The translations under genes were made by a program, and so were the position numbers. Shown here piece after piece: positions 26,196 to 34,967 of a stretch of 64,000 bases of DNA. The stretch spans positions 1 through 64,000 of the forward strand of contig JAQXVT010000030.1 in the NCBI GenBank assembly GCA_029225065.1, in the 5' to 3' direction. The DNA is from Lachnospiraceae bacterium (lineage in GTDB: Bacteria; Bacillota; Clostridia; Lachnospirales; Lachnospiraceae). The notes beneath the pieces are model-generated. The model saw only the letters and a program-made list of their open reading frames with translations, searched no databases and was not told the origin of the DNA. How positions within the stretch are numbered: the first letter of the stretch is position 1; the number at the start of each line of letters is the position of its first letter.

Positions 26196-28177
26196 CAGCC
26201 AAGTTCCTTCTCCGATGCATCCAGTGCTGCGCGGATGACTTTGTCCATGTCATAGTAGCGATACTGTCCAAGTCTGCCGCCAAAAATAACGTTTGGTTCC
26301 TTCTCGGCCAGCTCCTGATACTTCGCGTACAGTGCTCCGTTTTTCTCGTCATTGACCGGGTAATACGGCTCTGATCCCGGCCCCCACTCTTCCGAGTATT
26401 CCCGCGAAATAATCGTGTAATCCTTTGGATTTTTGTGTTCCTCCTCCGGTGCAAAATGCTTGTGCTCGATCACACGCGTGTACGGTACCTCGCGCTCCGT
26501 ATAATTGACAACCGCATTGCCCTGATAATTTTCCTCCTCGATGCGTTCCGTATCGAAGCGCACCGTACGGTACTGCAGATGACCAAACTGATAATCAAAA
26601 TACTCGTCGATCATGCCCGTATAAACGACCTTCTTAAACTGATCTGCGTGCTCTTTGCGGTACTCAAAGAAATCCGTATCCGTCATCACATCGACATCCT
26701 CCAGCAGCTTTTCCACCATCTGCGTATAGCCGCCGATCGGAATGCCCTGATACCGGTCGTTGAAGTAATTGTTGTCATACGTAAAACGCAGGGGCAGCCG
26801 CTTAATAATAAACGCCGGCAGCTCCTTACAGTCACGTCCCCACTGCTTTTCCGTGTAGCCGCGGATCAGCTTTTCGTACACGTCCGGTCCAACCAGGGAG
26901 AGCGCCTGCTCCTCCAGATTTTTCGGCTCCGTAATATGCAGGTCTGCGATCTGCGATGCAATCTTTTCTTTGACTTCCTGCGGTCTGCGGATGCCCCAGA
27001 GCTGGCTGAAGGTGTTCATATTAAACGGAAGATTGTACAGCTCATCCTTGTGCACTGCCACAGGAGAATTGATGTAATTGTTGAACTCCGTCAGCTTATT
27101 TACGTAATCCCACACCTCTTTGTCGCTCGTGTGGAAAATGTGCGCGCCGTAGCGGTGCACCTGAATTCCGTCCACGTCCTCGGTGTAAATGTTTCCTCCG
27201 ATATGGTTTCGCTTATCGATCACGAGGCAGCGCTTTCCTGCCTGCGCCATCTCATGCGCAAACACTGCACCGAACAGTCCCGCGCCGACCACCAGATAAT
27301 CGTACTGTTTTCCTTCTTCTCTCATCTTTTTTCTCTTCTTTTCTTTGTTTGCATGTGCCGTCGCTTCCTGCTCCGCCAGATATGCGTCGCATACCGGACC
27401 TGACTCGCCGCTCATGCGCATCACACCTTTGTCCAGCCAGATCGCATGATCGCAAAGGTTCTTCACCGTCTGGATATTGTGGGAAACGAACAGCAGCGTC
27501 GTACCGCCTGCCAGCATCTGGCGCATTCGCTCGTTACAGCGGCGGCGGAAATTGTAATCGCCGACCTCCAGCACCTCATCCACGACCAGGATATCCGGAT
27601 TGACCACCGTCGCAACGGCAAATCCAAGCCGAGCCTTCATACCAGAGGAAAAGTTCTTGATCGGAGAATCGAGGAACTTTCGAATATTCGCAAAATCAAC
27701 AATCTCCTCGAAATGCTCCTCCATAAATTTTCTGGAATGGCCAAGCACCATACCATTTAAGAAAATATTCTCCCGCGCAGTCAGATTGCCGTCAAAACCA
27801 GCACCGAGCTCGATCAGCGGCGCGATGCTTCCGTGCTTCGTGATCGTCCCTTTATATGGCTTTAAAATTCCACTGATCGTTTTTAAGAGCGTCGATTTGC
27901 CGGAGCCGTTCGTTCCGATCAGCCCCCACGCCTCTCCTTTTTCTACCTTCAACGACACGTCCTGCAGTGCAAAAAATTCCTGAAACATCAGCTCATGCTT
28001 CAGCATTTTGATCGCATACTCCTTGAGGTTGTCCACCTTCTGGCTCGCGAGGTTAAATCTTATCCACAAATGATCCACATCTACAATATAATCGTGATCG
28101 TCCATAAATTCCTCCAATGTGTAAAACGGATAATCAAAGCGGATATTCGCAATCCGCTTCGCTGCTCTCCGGATCAT
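26195..28177 (-). CDS. Polymer-export ABC ATPase fused to UDP-galactopyranose mutase
   Basis: A 660-residue fusion. Residues ~40-267 are a TagH/Wzt-type ATPase (Walker A GTNGSGKST 88-96, signature FSSGMK 176-181, Walker B ILVVDEVLEVGD 196-207, His233). A Lys/Glu linker (268-290) leads to a full-length Glf from ~292 (VVGAGLFGAVFA for FAD, RYGAHIFHTS, YTEKQWG, IPIGGYTQM). Glf makes UDP-galactofuranose, and the ATPase exports the lipid-linked polymer. An internal ATG at 27325 has only a weak site (AAGAGA). The ATG at 28177 follows GGGAGGATTTTTT. Residues 5-15 are encoded by a type-A repeat hairpin. Confidence 0.9.
   Translation of the reverse strand: MIRRAAKRIANIRFDYPFYTLEEFMDDHDYIVDVDHLWIRFNLASQKVDNLKEYAIKMLKHELMFQEFFALQDVSLKVEKGEAWGLIGTNGSGKSTLLKTISGILKPYKGTITKHGSIAPLIELGAGFDGNLTARENIFLNGMVLGHSRKFMEEHFEEIVDFANIRKFLDSPIKNFSSGMKARLGFAVATVVNPDILVVDEVLEVGDYNFRRRCNERMRQMLAGGTTLLFVSHNIQTVKNLCDHAIWLDKGVMRMSGESGPVCDAYLAEQEATAHANKEKKRKKMREEGKQYDYLVVGAGLFGAVFAHEMAQAGKRCLVIDKRNHIGGNIYTEDVDGIQVHRYGAHIFHTSDKEVWDYVNKLTEFNNYINSPVAVHKDELYNLPFNMNTFSQLWGIRRPQEVKEKIASQIADLHITEPKNLEEQALSLVGPDVYEKLIRGYTEKQWGRDCKELPAFIIKRLPLRFTYDNNYFNDRYQGIPIGGYTQMVEKLLEDVDVMTDTDFFEYRKEHADQFKKVVYTGMIDEYFDYQFGHLQYRTVRFDTERIEEENYQGNAVVNYTEREVPYTRVIEHKHFAPEEEHKNPKDYTIISREYSEEWGPGSEPYYPVNDEKNGALYAKYQELAEKEPNVIFGGRLGQYRYYDMDKVIRAALDASEKELG
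28137..28159 (+). repeat. Type-A repeat hairpin HP1 inside a coding start
   Basis: A perfect HP1 (AAGCGGAT, 7-nt loop, ATCCGCTT) lies at codons ~7-14 of the ABC-Glf fusion, where its antisense strand encodes AKRIANIR. Only HP1 is present. The same sequence is intergenic at 40635-40657. Confidence 0.85.
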
Positions 28178-28371
28178 AAAAAATCCTCCCACTGATGTGG
28201 CAGCTCATAAGGCATTCTCCCACAAGTGGGTCCCTCCTTGTGAGATTCCCTCCTTATGAGATTCCCTCCTTATGATTAGCTTGATCATAAGGAATCCTCC
28301 CACAAGTGGGCGGCTCACAAGGCATCCTCCCACAAGTGGGTCCCTCCTTGTGAGATTCCCTCCTTATGATA
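28170..28371. repeat. Stacked type-B palindromic repeats between the ABC permease and ATPase genes
   Basis: The 195-bp gap is made almost wholly of repeat units. CTCATAAGG/CTCACAAGG and CCTTGTGAG/CCTTATGAG arms surround three copies of CCCACAAGTGGG and a diverged CCCACTGATGTGG. Short spacers read GATTCCCTCC. A larger symmetry pairs ATCATAAGGAATC with GATTCCCTCCTTATGAT. On the transcribed (minus) strand each unit shows AAGGAGGGAAT or GGGAGGAT, i.e. Shine-Dalgarno-like sequence. The last one is the likely RBS of the ABC-Glf gene. Confidence 0.85.
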
Positions 28372-29160
28372 TTAAATATACAAAATAAATTTATCCTTCG
28401 ATCTCTGGAAGCACCAGATTCCGAACGCGAGCATCGCAAACGCGATCAGCCAGCCGCCGACAAACACCCGCACTCCCGGAAATCTTCCATAATAGATGAG
28501 TGCCCGGAACTGCTCCACATAATAGTAGAGCGGATTCGCATACTTTACAAGCGTCTGCAGATAGCCAGGCAGCACATCGAGCGGATACATGATCGGCGTC
28601 AGATACAGCCATGCCGTCAGCACTGCGCTGTAAATGTATTCGATGTCGCGGAAAAACACATGCAGCTGCGCGAGGAAAAATCCAAGTCCGCAGCAGAACA
28701 GATACACCTGCACAATCACGATCGGACAGAGCAGAAATTCCGGGTAAAACGGTGCCCGCGTAAAGATCATTACAATAATCAGTGCTCCCATCGACAGCAC
28801 CATGTCCACCATGCAGCTCGTCACCTTCGACACGGTGAAGATGTATTTGGGCATATAGACCTTTTTCAGAAGCGGCGCATTTACCGTCACCGATTTGAGC
28901 GCGTTTGTCGTGCTCGCTTTCATAAAGTCATACAGAATACGGCCAGTGAAAAGATAGACCGGAAAATTCTCGATCGATTTCTGGAAGAGATTGGAAAATA
29001 CGAGTGTCAGTACAATCATGATCATCAGCGGATTCAAAACACTCCATACGTATCCCAGAAAACTTCTTCGATACTTCAGCTTCAGGTCACGGCTGACCAG
29101 TGCCCCGATCAGATCCTTATACCGGAAAAATGTCCTGACCCGATATTTCAGCAGATTCAT
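28372..29160 (-). CDS. Polymer-export ABC transporter permease (TagG/Wzm type)
   Basis: A 262-residue ABC-2-type permease with about six membrane segments. Family features include RDLKLKYRRSFLGYVWSVLNPLMIMIVLTLVFS, LFTGRILYDF, and NPLYYYVEQFRALIYYG near the end. It forms the channel for lipid-linked teichoic-acid-like or O-antigen-like polymer, with the ATPase domain of the downstream fusion protein. The ATG at 29160 follows AGGAGGACTAACA. It is the first gene of the operon, 34 nt after the promoter's -10 box. Confidence 0.93.
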   Translation of the reverse strand: MNLLKYRVRTFFRYKDLIGALVSRDLKLKYRRSFLGYVWSVLNPLMIMIVLTLVFSNLFQKSIENFPVYLFTGRILYDFMKASTTNALKSVTVNAPLLKKVYMPKYIFTVSKVTSCMVDMVLSMGALIIVMIFTRAPFYPEFLLCPIVIVQVYLFCCGLGFFLAQLHVFFRDIEYIYSAVLTAWLYLTPIMYPLDVLPGYLQTLVKYANPLYYYVEQFRALIYYGRFPGVRVFVGGWLIAFAMLAFGIWCFQRSKDKFILYI

Positions 29161-29193
29161 TGTTAGTCCTCCTGCGTTTTTTATCATCTCATT

Positions 29194-29222
29194 ATCTTAA
29201 CATACTGAGAGCTTCTTTTCAA
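29194..29222 (-). promoter_or_regulatory. Promoter of the wall-polymer operon
   Basis: On the minus strand, TTGAAA (29217-29222), a 17-nt spacer and TAAGAT (29194-29199). It is the only good promoter seen before this eight-gene block. Confidence 0.7.
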
Positions 29223-29392
29223 CGCCGCTTTTCTTCCGGCATTCAGCAAAAGCTAAAAATAAGGCAAAATTACCGGAATGTCTCTCTTTTGTGCTGCATG
29301 CGCCTCCTTACAGAGAAAATTTCTCAGCCAAAATCCGACAGTTACAATTTCATCCTCTCTGCTGTGTAAAGCGAACATTCGCAATCCGCGTT
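29223..29392. other. Gap between the wall operon promoter and the pepT terminator
   Basis: Non-coding. It holds a diverged type-A HP1 (AAGCGAAC...ATCCGCGTT, 29369-29392) and otherwise nothing I recognise. Confidence 0.5.
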
Positions 29393-29444
29393 CAAAAAAA
29401 CAAATAAGCAGGATGTCCCGCCCTCATGACGTTTCATCCTGCTT
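29393..29444 (-). terminator. Terminator downstream of pepT
   Basis: On the minus strand, arms AAGCAGGATG and CATCCTGCTT (10 bp) around a 19-nt loop, followed by ATTTGTTTTTTTG. The T-run directly abuts the diverged HP1 hairpin. It is ~120 nt past the pepT stop. Confidence 0.78.
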
Positions 29445-29562
29445 TCCATGACTCATTTCATATGTCATTTGCTGCTGCCCAAAGTCAGGCAAAATCTCAT
29501 AAAACACCTGCGCTTTTAAAGCTGCCTGCGCACAAAACAATTCAACTGTGCAAAATCCTCAT

Positions 29563-30789
29563 TTATTTCATTTCTTTTGCATACTTTCCGATAATACCAA
29601 GAATAATCTTCACGGAAAGATCCATCCCCTCGACTGTGATGTGCTCATACGGTCCGTGGAACGCATAGCCGCCCGTGCCAAGGTTCGGACACGGAAGTCC
29701 CATAAAGGAAAGGCGTGCGCCGTCTGTGCCGCCGCGCACCGGAGATACATCCGGTGTCAGTCCCAGCTCCTTCATAACATCCTTTGCATGATCAATCAGG
29801 TGCATGCACGGTTTTATTTTTTCTGCCATGTTTCGGTACTGCTCGCGGATCTCCAGCTTCACGGTACCTTCTCCGTATTTTTCATTGAGCACCTTCTCAA
29901 TGTGACGAAGCGTCTTCTCCTTCGCCTCAAAGCAGGCACTGTCGTGGTCGCGGATAATATAAGACAGCTCGGCATGCTCGACATTGCCGGACATATTCGT
30001 CAGATGATAAAAGCCCTCATACATCTCTGTATGCTCCGGGGACTCAAGCTTCGGAAGCATGGAATTGATCTCCATTGCCACGATCGATGCATTTATCATC
30101 TTATCCTTCGCATCACCCGGGTGGATGTTCACACCGTTTATCTCAAACTTTGCACCGCTTGCATTGAAGTTCTCATAGACAATCTCTGTCTCGATGCCGC
30201 CGTCCACGGTATACGCATAGTCTGCACCGAAGCCCTGCACACCAAACAGATCTGCGCCTCTTCCGACTTCCTCATCCGGTGTAAATCCAATGCAGATCTT
30301 TCCGTGCGGTGCATCGCTTCCAAGCAGCTGCTCCACCGCCGTCATAATTTCAGAGACACCGGCCTTGTCGTCCGCGCCGAGAAGTGTCGTGCCGTCCGAC
30401 GTAATCAGGGTCCGACCCTTCAGGGTCTGCAGATGCGGGAACTGCTTCGGCGAAAGCACCCGTCCGCTGTGTCCCAGCTGAACTTCTCCTCCGTCATAAT
30501 TCTCAATGATCTGCGGTTTTACATTCTCTCCGCAAAAATCAGGTGCCGTATCCATATGCGCGATAAAACCGATTGCCGGAGCATTCTCACAGCCCGGTGT
30601 CGCCGGAATCGTACCGTACACATAGCAGTGTGCATCCACACGCGCGTCCTCCACACCAAGCTCCTTTAACTCTTCGACCAGACGGTTCGCCAGGTCAAAT
30701 TCCCGGTCGGTCGACGGGATCTGCTCCTGATCCTCCACGCTTGTCGTATACACCCTTACATAATTCAGCAGTCTCTCGTATGCCCGCAT
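29563..30789 (-). CDS. pepT: Peptidase T (tripeptide aminopeptidase)
   Basis: A 408-residue M20B metallopeptidase removing N-terminal residues from tripeptides in the cytosol. Zinc-ligand and catalytic motifs are clear: GFIAHMDTAPD (His, catalytic Asp), TLLGADDKAGVSEIM (bridging Asp), GFTPDEEVGRG (catalytic Glu/Glu), YTVDGG (Asp) and NLGTGGYAFHGPYEHI (C-terminal His). The inserted dimerisation domain lies between (~210-325). The length is normal. The gene is single, with a terminator downstream; RBS AAGGAAGCAGACAG. Confidence 0.97.
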   Translation of the reverse strand: MRAYERLLNYVRVYTTSVEDQEQIPSTDREFDLANRLVEELKELGVEDARVDAHCYVYGTIPATPGCENAPAIGFIAHMDTAPDFCGENVKPQIIENYDGGEVQLGHSGRVLSPKQFPHLQTLKGRTLITSDGTTLLGADDKAGVSEIMTAVEQLLGSDAPHGKICIGFTPDEEVGRGADLFGVQGFGADYAYTVDGGIETEIVYENFNASGAKFEINGVNIHPGDAKDKMINASIVAMEINSMLPKLESPEHTEMYEGFYHLTNMSGNVEHAELSYIIRDHDSACFEAKEKTLRHIEKVLNEKYGEGTVKLEIREQYRNMAEKIKPCMHLIDHAKDVMKELGLTPDVSPVRGGTDGARLSFMGLPCPNLGTGGYAFHGPYEHITVEGMDLSVKIILGIIGKYAKEMK

Positions 30790-30956
30790 TTTCTGTCTGC
30801 TTCCTTTCCTCTCGGTCTCTTTTTCTTTTTTTCACTGATTTGCGCCGACTGCAGCTGTTTATCCTGTCATATATTCCGAACGTTTCTTTTTTCGGTTCTG
30901 TTTACTGCGCAGCTGTCCTCAATTTTTCAGCATATTTCCCGATGCACCGGGTATCA

Positions 30957-31577
30957 TCAGCCCTGTGCTTTCTTCTTATAATTGATGTAATCCATAATCA
31001 GATCAACCGCTCCGTCGATTCCGACTGCGCTGCTCTCGATGCAGAGGTTGTAGCTGGATGCTGCGCCCCACTGCTTCTCTGACTGGAAATTGTAATAGCT
31101 GGCACGCTTCTTGTCCGTCTTTACGAGCATATCGCGCACCTTTGCATCCGGAAGCTTATATTCCTCTGCGATACGCGCTGCACGGAAATCGGAGTTTGCG
31201 TGGATAAATACGCTTACCAGCTCCGGATGATCGCGGAGAATATAGTCCGCACATCTTCCGACGATGACACACGGCTCTCCGTCCGCCAGCTTGCGGATCG
31301 TGTCGTAGTTCGCCTGATAAATCTGCTGGTCAATTGTCGGTCCCGTATACATCACAGACGGATAAATATCCATTACGATCGAATACAGAAGGCTGTTGGT
31401 CGGCTTCTCATCGTAGCTCTCCAGCACCTTCTCACACAGTCCGCTCTGTTTTGCGATCAGTTTAATCAGCTCTTTATCATAAAACTTAATTCCAAGCTTC
31501 TTTGCAAGCTTCTCCCCAACCTCGTGTCCGCCGCTTCCAAACTGTCGTCCGATTGTTATAATTAAACTTTTCTGCAT
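30957..31577 (-). CDS. Cytidylate kinase-like family protein
   Basis: A 206-residue P-loop kinase (ITIGRQFGSGGHEVGEKLAKKLG at the N-terminus) of the cytidylate-kinase-like family (PF13189). YDKELIKLIAKQSG and VIVGRCADYIL match that group. The true Cmk of this organism is not in the window, and the family's substrate is not established, so nucleotide specificity should not be assumed. It has its own promoter ~140 nt upstream, and an SD (AGGAGGGGTTC) before the ATG at 31577. The long gap to pepT (167 nt) suggests separate transcription. Confidence 0.88.
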   Translation of the reverse strand: MQKSLIITIGRQFGSGGHEVGEKLAKKLGIKFYDKELIKLIAKQSGLCEKVLESYDEKPTNSLLYSIVMDIYPSVMYTGPTIDQQIYQANYDTIRKLADGEPCVIVGRCADYILRDHPELVSVFIHANSDFRAARIAEEYKLPDAKVRDMLVKTDKKRASYYNFQSEKQWGAASSYNLCIESSAVGIDGAVDLIMDYINYKKKAQG

Positions 31578-31715
31578 ATAGAACCCCTCCTGCCATATCT
31601 TATTCGTTCACAAACACGCCGAAACTGTTTCCGGTTTTATCCCGCAAATAAATTTCACCTGTCTGGGAAGTATAAATTCTCTGTACCGCCCCGCGGCGTA
31701 GTGTTTATCACTTAT

Positions 31716-31745
31716 AGTATAGCACATCCGTCTGTATTTGTGCAA
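31716..31745 (-). promoter_or_regulatory. Promoter of the cytidylate-kinase-like gene
   Basis: On the minus strand, TTGCAC (31740-31745), an 18-nt spacer and TATACT (31716-31721). It leaves a leader of ~135 nt with no recognisable element. Confidence 0.65.
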
Positions 31746-31823
31746 AAAAATTCGATTATTTAACGATTTTTTATCTTTTCGCACGTTATTTTGCAAATAT
31801 TTTCATTTTTTCAAGCTATATCC

Positions 31824-34800
31824 TCAATTCTTTTTCACACCGCCGAAGTCTTTGCCGAACAGGATAATAAAATCATTCTCATCGTATCGCCGCTTCCCCA
31901 TCTTCATCTTTCGAAAAAAACGGTTTGATCTCTGGATTGCCTTGCCGACCATCTCGATGATGTCCTTGATTGTCACTTCCGTGCCGTTCTCCACCGCCGC
32001 AGAAATCTTTTCCGCAAGTGCATCCTGCCCTTCCTCGCCGATCACATAATCCTGTGCATTCGCATAGATCTGTCCGAAATAAATCAGCTCCTGCGCCGTA
32101 TACTGCGGAATGTAAATCTGTGCTGTGTACTTCATCGTAAAACGCGGATGGCTCATCAGCAGTTCATGTACGTACTTCTGCTCATCCTCCAGAATCACGA
32201 TCAGTCCGTCTGTGCGGAATTCCATCGCGGTCGTCAGCTGCTCGATCGTGTTGTCATCCAGATCTCCTGCCTCCTCGATAATCAACGTACCGCCTGCGAT
32301 CTTGGCTACGGTCGATGCAATGTCCTTCTTATTGAGATCTGCCGCATAAATCTTCGCCATCTTGACCACCTGACTGCCGCGGTCCTGTGCAATCGCCTTT
32401 GCGAGATTCATCGCAAGCGTCGTCTTTCCAGAACCATGCGCACCAAAAATCAGGATATTTCCGGTCTTGGAGGTACGGTCATTTCCCTTGGCCTCCGCCT
32501 GAATGATCGCGTTTGCAATCTGATCCTCCAGCTCCGGAATCTGTGTGAAGCCTGCAAACAGGCTGCGCAGATGATCCGGAATCGTCAGATAATCGCCTTC
32601 TTCATACGGCACATCATCGTAGTCCTCTTCATATGCAGCTTCGTTTTCTGCTTCATCAGCTCCTGCATCTTCGTAATCGCCGTCATTTGCATACGCCTCA
32701 TCTTCTGAAATGCTGTCACTTTCAGCCGCGTGTCCATCAAAACCGGCTTCTTCTGAATAGTTGTCGTCAGTATCCTCACCATACAAATCATCTGCTTTAT
32801 CGTCGGCCATCTCCGCCGCAGCCGCAGCTTCCTGCTTTGCCTGCACTTCCGCTGCATTTTCATCCATATCCACCGGCTCAGTCTCTCTGCTGTCCCGGAT
32901 CGCGGAAGATTCCAGAATCTGCTGCGGTGCATTCTGCCGTGCCTGTTCCATTGTAACCGAAAGCTCCTGCTCCTCCAGTTCCTCGCCCTCATTTTGAGCC
33001 ACTGCTGCTTTCTCCAAATAACGGCTGCCGAATCGTCCTCTGCGAACCGGTTTCTGCTCCTCTTTTGCACCCGGGAGTTTCTTCTCGGCCTGCTCCTTCG
33101 GAAGACGAATCTTCTCCTCTTCCATCAATTCCTGGCGCGCTGCTTCCATCAGTTCTTCCCGCTCCGGCATCCGGATTGTATTACCCGGTGCCTCCGGCTC
33201 TTCTTCATAAGTCGGGAGTGCTCTGCGGTTGCGAAGCAGTTTTTCCGGATTGCTTGTGTACTGCAGTGCCTCTCTCTGCGCATCCGTCAGATCTTCCTGT
33301 GCCATATCCGTCATCGTCGTCTTCGGCATCGAAGCGAGGCGCTCTTCTTCCTCACGCTTCCGCTCCTCTTCCTCCTCGAGACGCTGCTGCTCCTGACGTC
33401 TTGCTTCCTCCTGGCGTTTCTGTTCCTGAATTCTCGCCTCTTCCTGGCGCGCTTCCTCTGCAAGTTCCTCGTCTCTCATGCGCTGTTCCTGGCGGAGCTG
33501 CTCTTCCTTTTCCTGCTTTGCCTGCTCTGCCTTCTTTGCGATCTCTTTTCCCTTATCGCCCATGGACAGCAAAATATCATCGATGGAAAGGCGGCCCGCC
33601 GTGTGCGGCTGTACCTTCGGTGCCTCCACCTTCTGTGTCATCTGAATCCGGCTCTCAACGGAAGCTGGAAGATCCTCATCCGGGATCTCCGCCTTTCGTG
33701 CCACGCTGGACACAATCTTCTGCATATCCCGCGCAATATCGCGCTGGAATTTTTCCTTATCGAAGATCGGCGGCTCCGGGGTCTGCTGTACGCCCTGTGC
33801 TGTGGCAGAGGATGCTTCATTTTTCTGTACTGCCGCGTCCGCCACTCCGGCCGCAAAATCCGCTGCGCCCTCGCCTGCATCCACAGCAGTGGCTGCAGCA
33901 CTTTTACCGTCCCCGGCTGTTGTTTTTGCCACAGATGCGTCATACCCTGCTGCATTTTCCTCACCTGCTGCCTCCGCTCCCATATCCGCTGCGGTCTGAC
34001 TGTTCTGCTCTTGTGCAGCAACCTCCGGCACGCTGGCATTAGTCGTTCCTGCCTGCATATCGTTTACCGCAGCCTGTGCGCCTGCAGCCAGAACCGCTGA
34101 TGCTCTGCGGATATCATCCGTATCCACTCTTATCGTCGCAGCAACCTCCGGCTGCGCAGCGCCCTGATTCTTCTGATGCTCCTCCAGCTCTGCCTTCCGC
34201 GCTGTCACCTGCTCCGCGATCTCTTTTTCGGTCTCCGCCATGATCTTTTCCGCCATGACATCGCCGTCAATGTTGTCCATATTCACGACAACATTATCTT
34301 CTGCTTCCGGCTCCGCCTGACTCAACTGTTTCTCCCGAGCTTCCTCCTGCAGGCATTCCTCATAGATCTGCTGCTGCTTCGGTGTCAGCGCCGCATATTT
34401 CTTCTTCAGTTCCAGTGCCTTCTGCACGTATTTCCCGCTGTGGAACCATAATACAAGATCATCGCAGGCTGCCAGGCATTTCTGCATCTGCCCTGCCTGA
34501 CGATACAGCTGTGCCAGCTCATACGCCCAGCGCTCTGTGTATTCCTGCCCAAGATACTCCTCCAGAATCTCGATCTGATCCTCAATCGAGCTGCCTCTTC
34601 CGCGGTAAATCTTATATTTCAGAATATATTTGTTGTCGTCGTGCGGCGCCACCTGCACGTAATCCGAATAATACTCCATTGCCTCATCATACTGATGCAG
34701 CGCGGTTGTCACCTCTACCAATCGGTATAGAACACTTTTTCCGACCGGCGATTTTTTGTAAGCGCGCTCCAAAATATGTTTGCTGTCCTCCAGACGGCCA

Positions 34801-34967
34801 GCCGCCTCATAAATCTCACTGATCAGGCAGAGTGTCCGCACATTTCTTACCCTTCGCCAGTCCACCGCATCTGCTACATCGGCCGCTTCCTCATATGCGC
34901 CCTGATCGACAAGTTTATCTATTTCCTCCAGTTTGAGGTTATATTCATATTTATCCAATTTTTCCAC
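31824..34967 (-). CDS. TPR and CfxQ/SpoVK-like AAA+ domain protein
   Basis: A 1047-residue cytoplasmic protein without signal or membrane segments. Residues ~1-200 are TPR-like helices (EYNLKLEEIDKLVDQGAYEEAADVADAV, ISEIYEAAGRLEDSKHILERAYKKSP). Residues ~220-830 are a long Ala/Glu/Gln-rich region with a coiled-coil core (RQEEARIQEQKRQEEARRQEQ) and an acidic patch (~730-795). The C-terminus (~842-1000) is an AAA+ domain like CfxQ/SpoVK: Walker A GAHGSGKTT, Walker B TLIIEEAGDL (EE instead of DE), sensor LIVILEDE, then MSHPRFTMKYTAQIYIPQYTAQEL. Function unknown. The start appears to be GTG (34967) with a poor SD; a TTG 9 nt later is an alternative. Confidence 0.72.
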   Translation of the reverse strand: MEKLDKYEYNLKLEEIDKLVDQGAYEEAADVADAVDWRRVRNVRTLCLISEIYEAAGRLEDSKHILERAYKKSPVGKSVLYRLVEVTTALHQYDEAMEYYSDYVQVAPHDDNKYILKYKIYRGRGSSIEDQIEILEEYLGQEYTERWAYELAQLYRQAGQMQKCLAACDDLVLWFHSGKYVQKALELKKKYAALTPKQQQIYEECLQEEAREKQLSQAEPEAEDNVVVNMDNIDGDVMAEKIMAETEKEIAEQVTARKAELEEHQKNQGAAQPEVAATIRVDTDDIRRASAVLAAGAQAAVNDMQAGTTNASVPEVAAQEQNSQTAADMGAEAAGEENAAGYDASVAKTTAGDGKSAAATAVDAGEGAADFAAGVADAAVQKNEASSATAQGVQQTPEPPIFDKEKFQRDIARDMQKIVSSVARKAEIPDEDLPASVESRIQMTQKVEAPKVQPHTAGRLSIDDILLSMGDKGKEIAKKAEQAKQEKEEQLRQEQRMRDEELAEEARQEEARIQEQKRQEEARRQEQQRLEEEEERKREEEERLASMPKTTMTDMAQEDLTDAQREALQYTSNPEKLLRNRRALPTYEEEPEAPGNTIRMPEREELMEAARQELMEEEKIRLPKEQAEKKLPGAKEEQKPVRRGRFGSRYLEKAAVAQNEGEELEEQELSVTMEQARQNAPQQILESSAIRDSRETEPVDMDENAAEVQAKQEAAAAAEMADDKADDLYGEDTDDNYSEEAGFDGHAAESDSISEDEAYANDGDYEDAGADEAENEAAYEEDYDDVPYEEGDYLTIPDHLRSLFAGFTQIPELEDQIANAIIQAEAKGNDRTSKTGNILIFGAHGSGKTTLAMNLAKAIAQDRGSQVVKMAKIYAADLNKKDIASTVAKIAGGTLIIEEAGDLDDNTIEQLTTAMEFRTDGLIVILEDEQKYVHELLMSHPRFTMKYTAQIYIPQYTAQELIYFGQIYANAQDYVIGEEGQDALAEKISAAVENGTEVTIKDIIEMVGKAIQRSNRFFRKMKMGKRRYDENDFIILFGKDFGGVKKN

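Noticed and set aside
28195-28371. CRISPR-like array
   Set aside because: Units are nested palindromes without regular unique spacers, and no cas genes are near.
31608-31796. 62-codon minus-strand frame before the cytidylate-kinase-like gene
   Set aside because: It runs across the promoter at 31716-31745 and has no SD.
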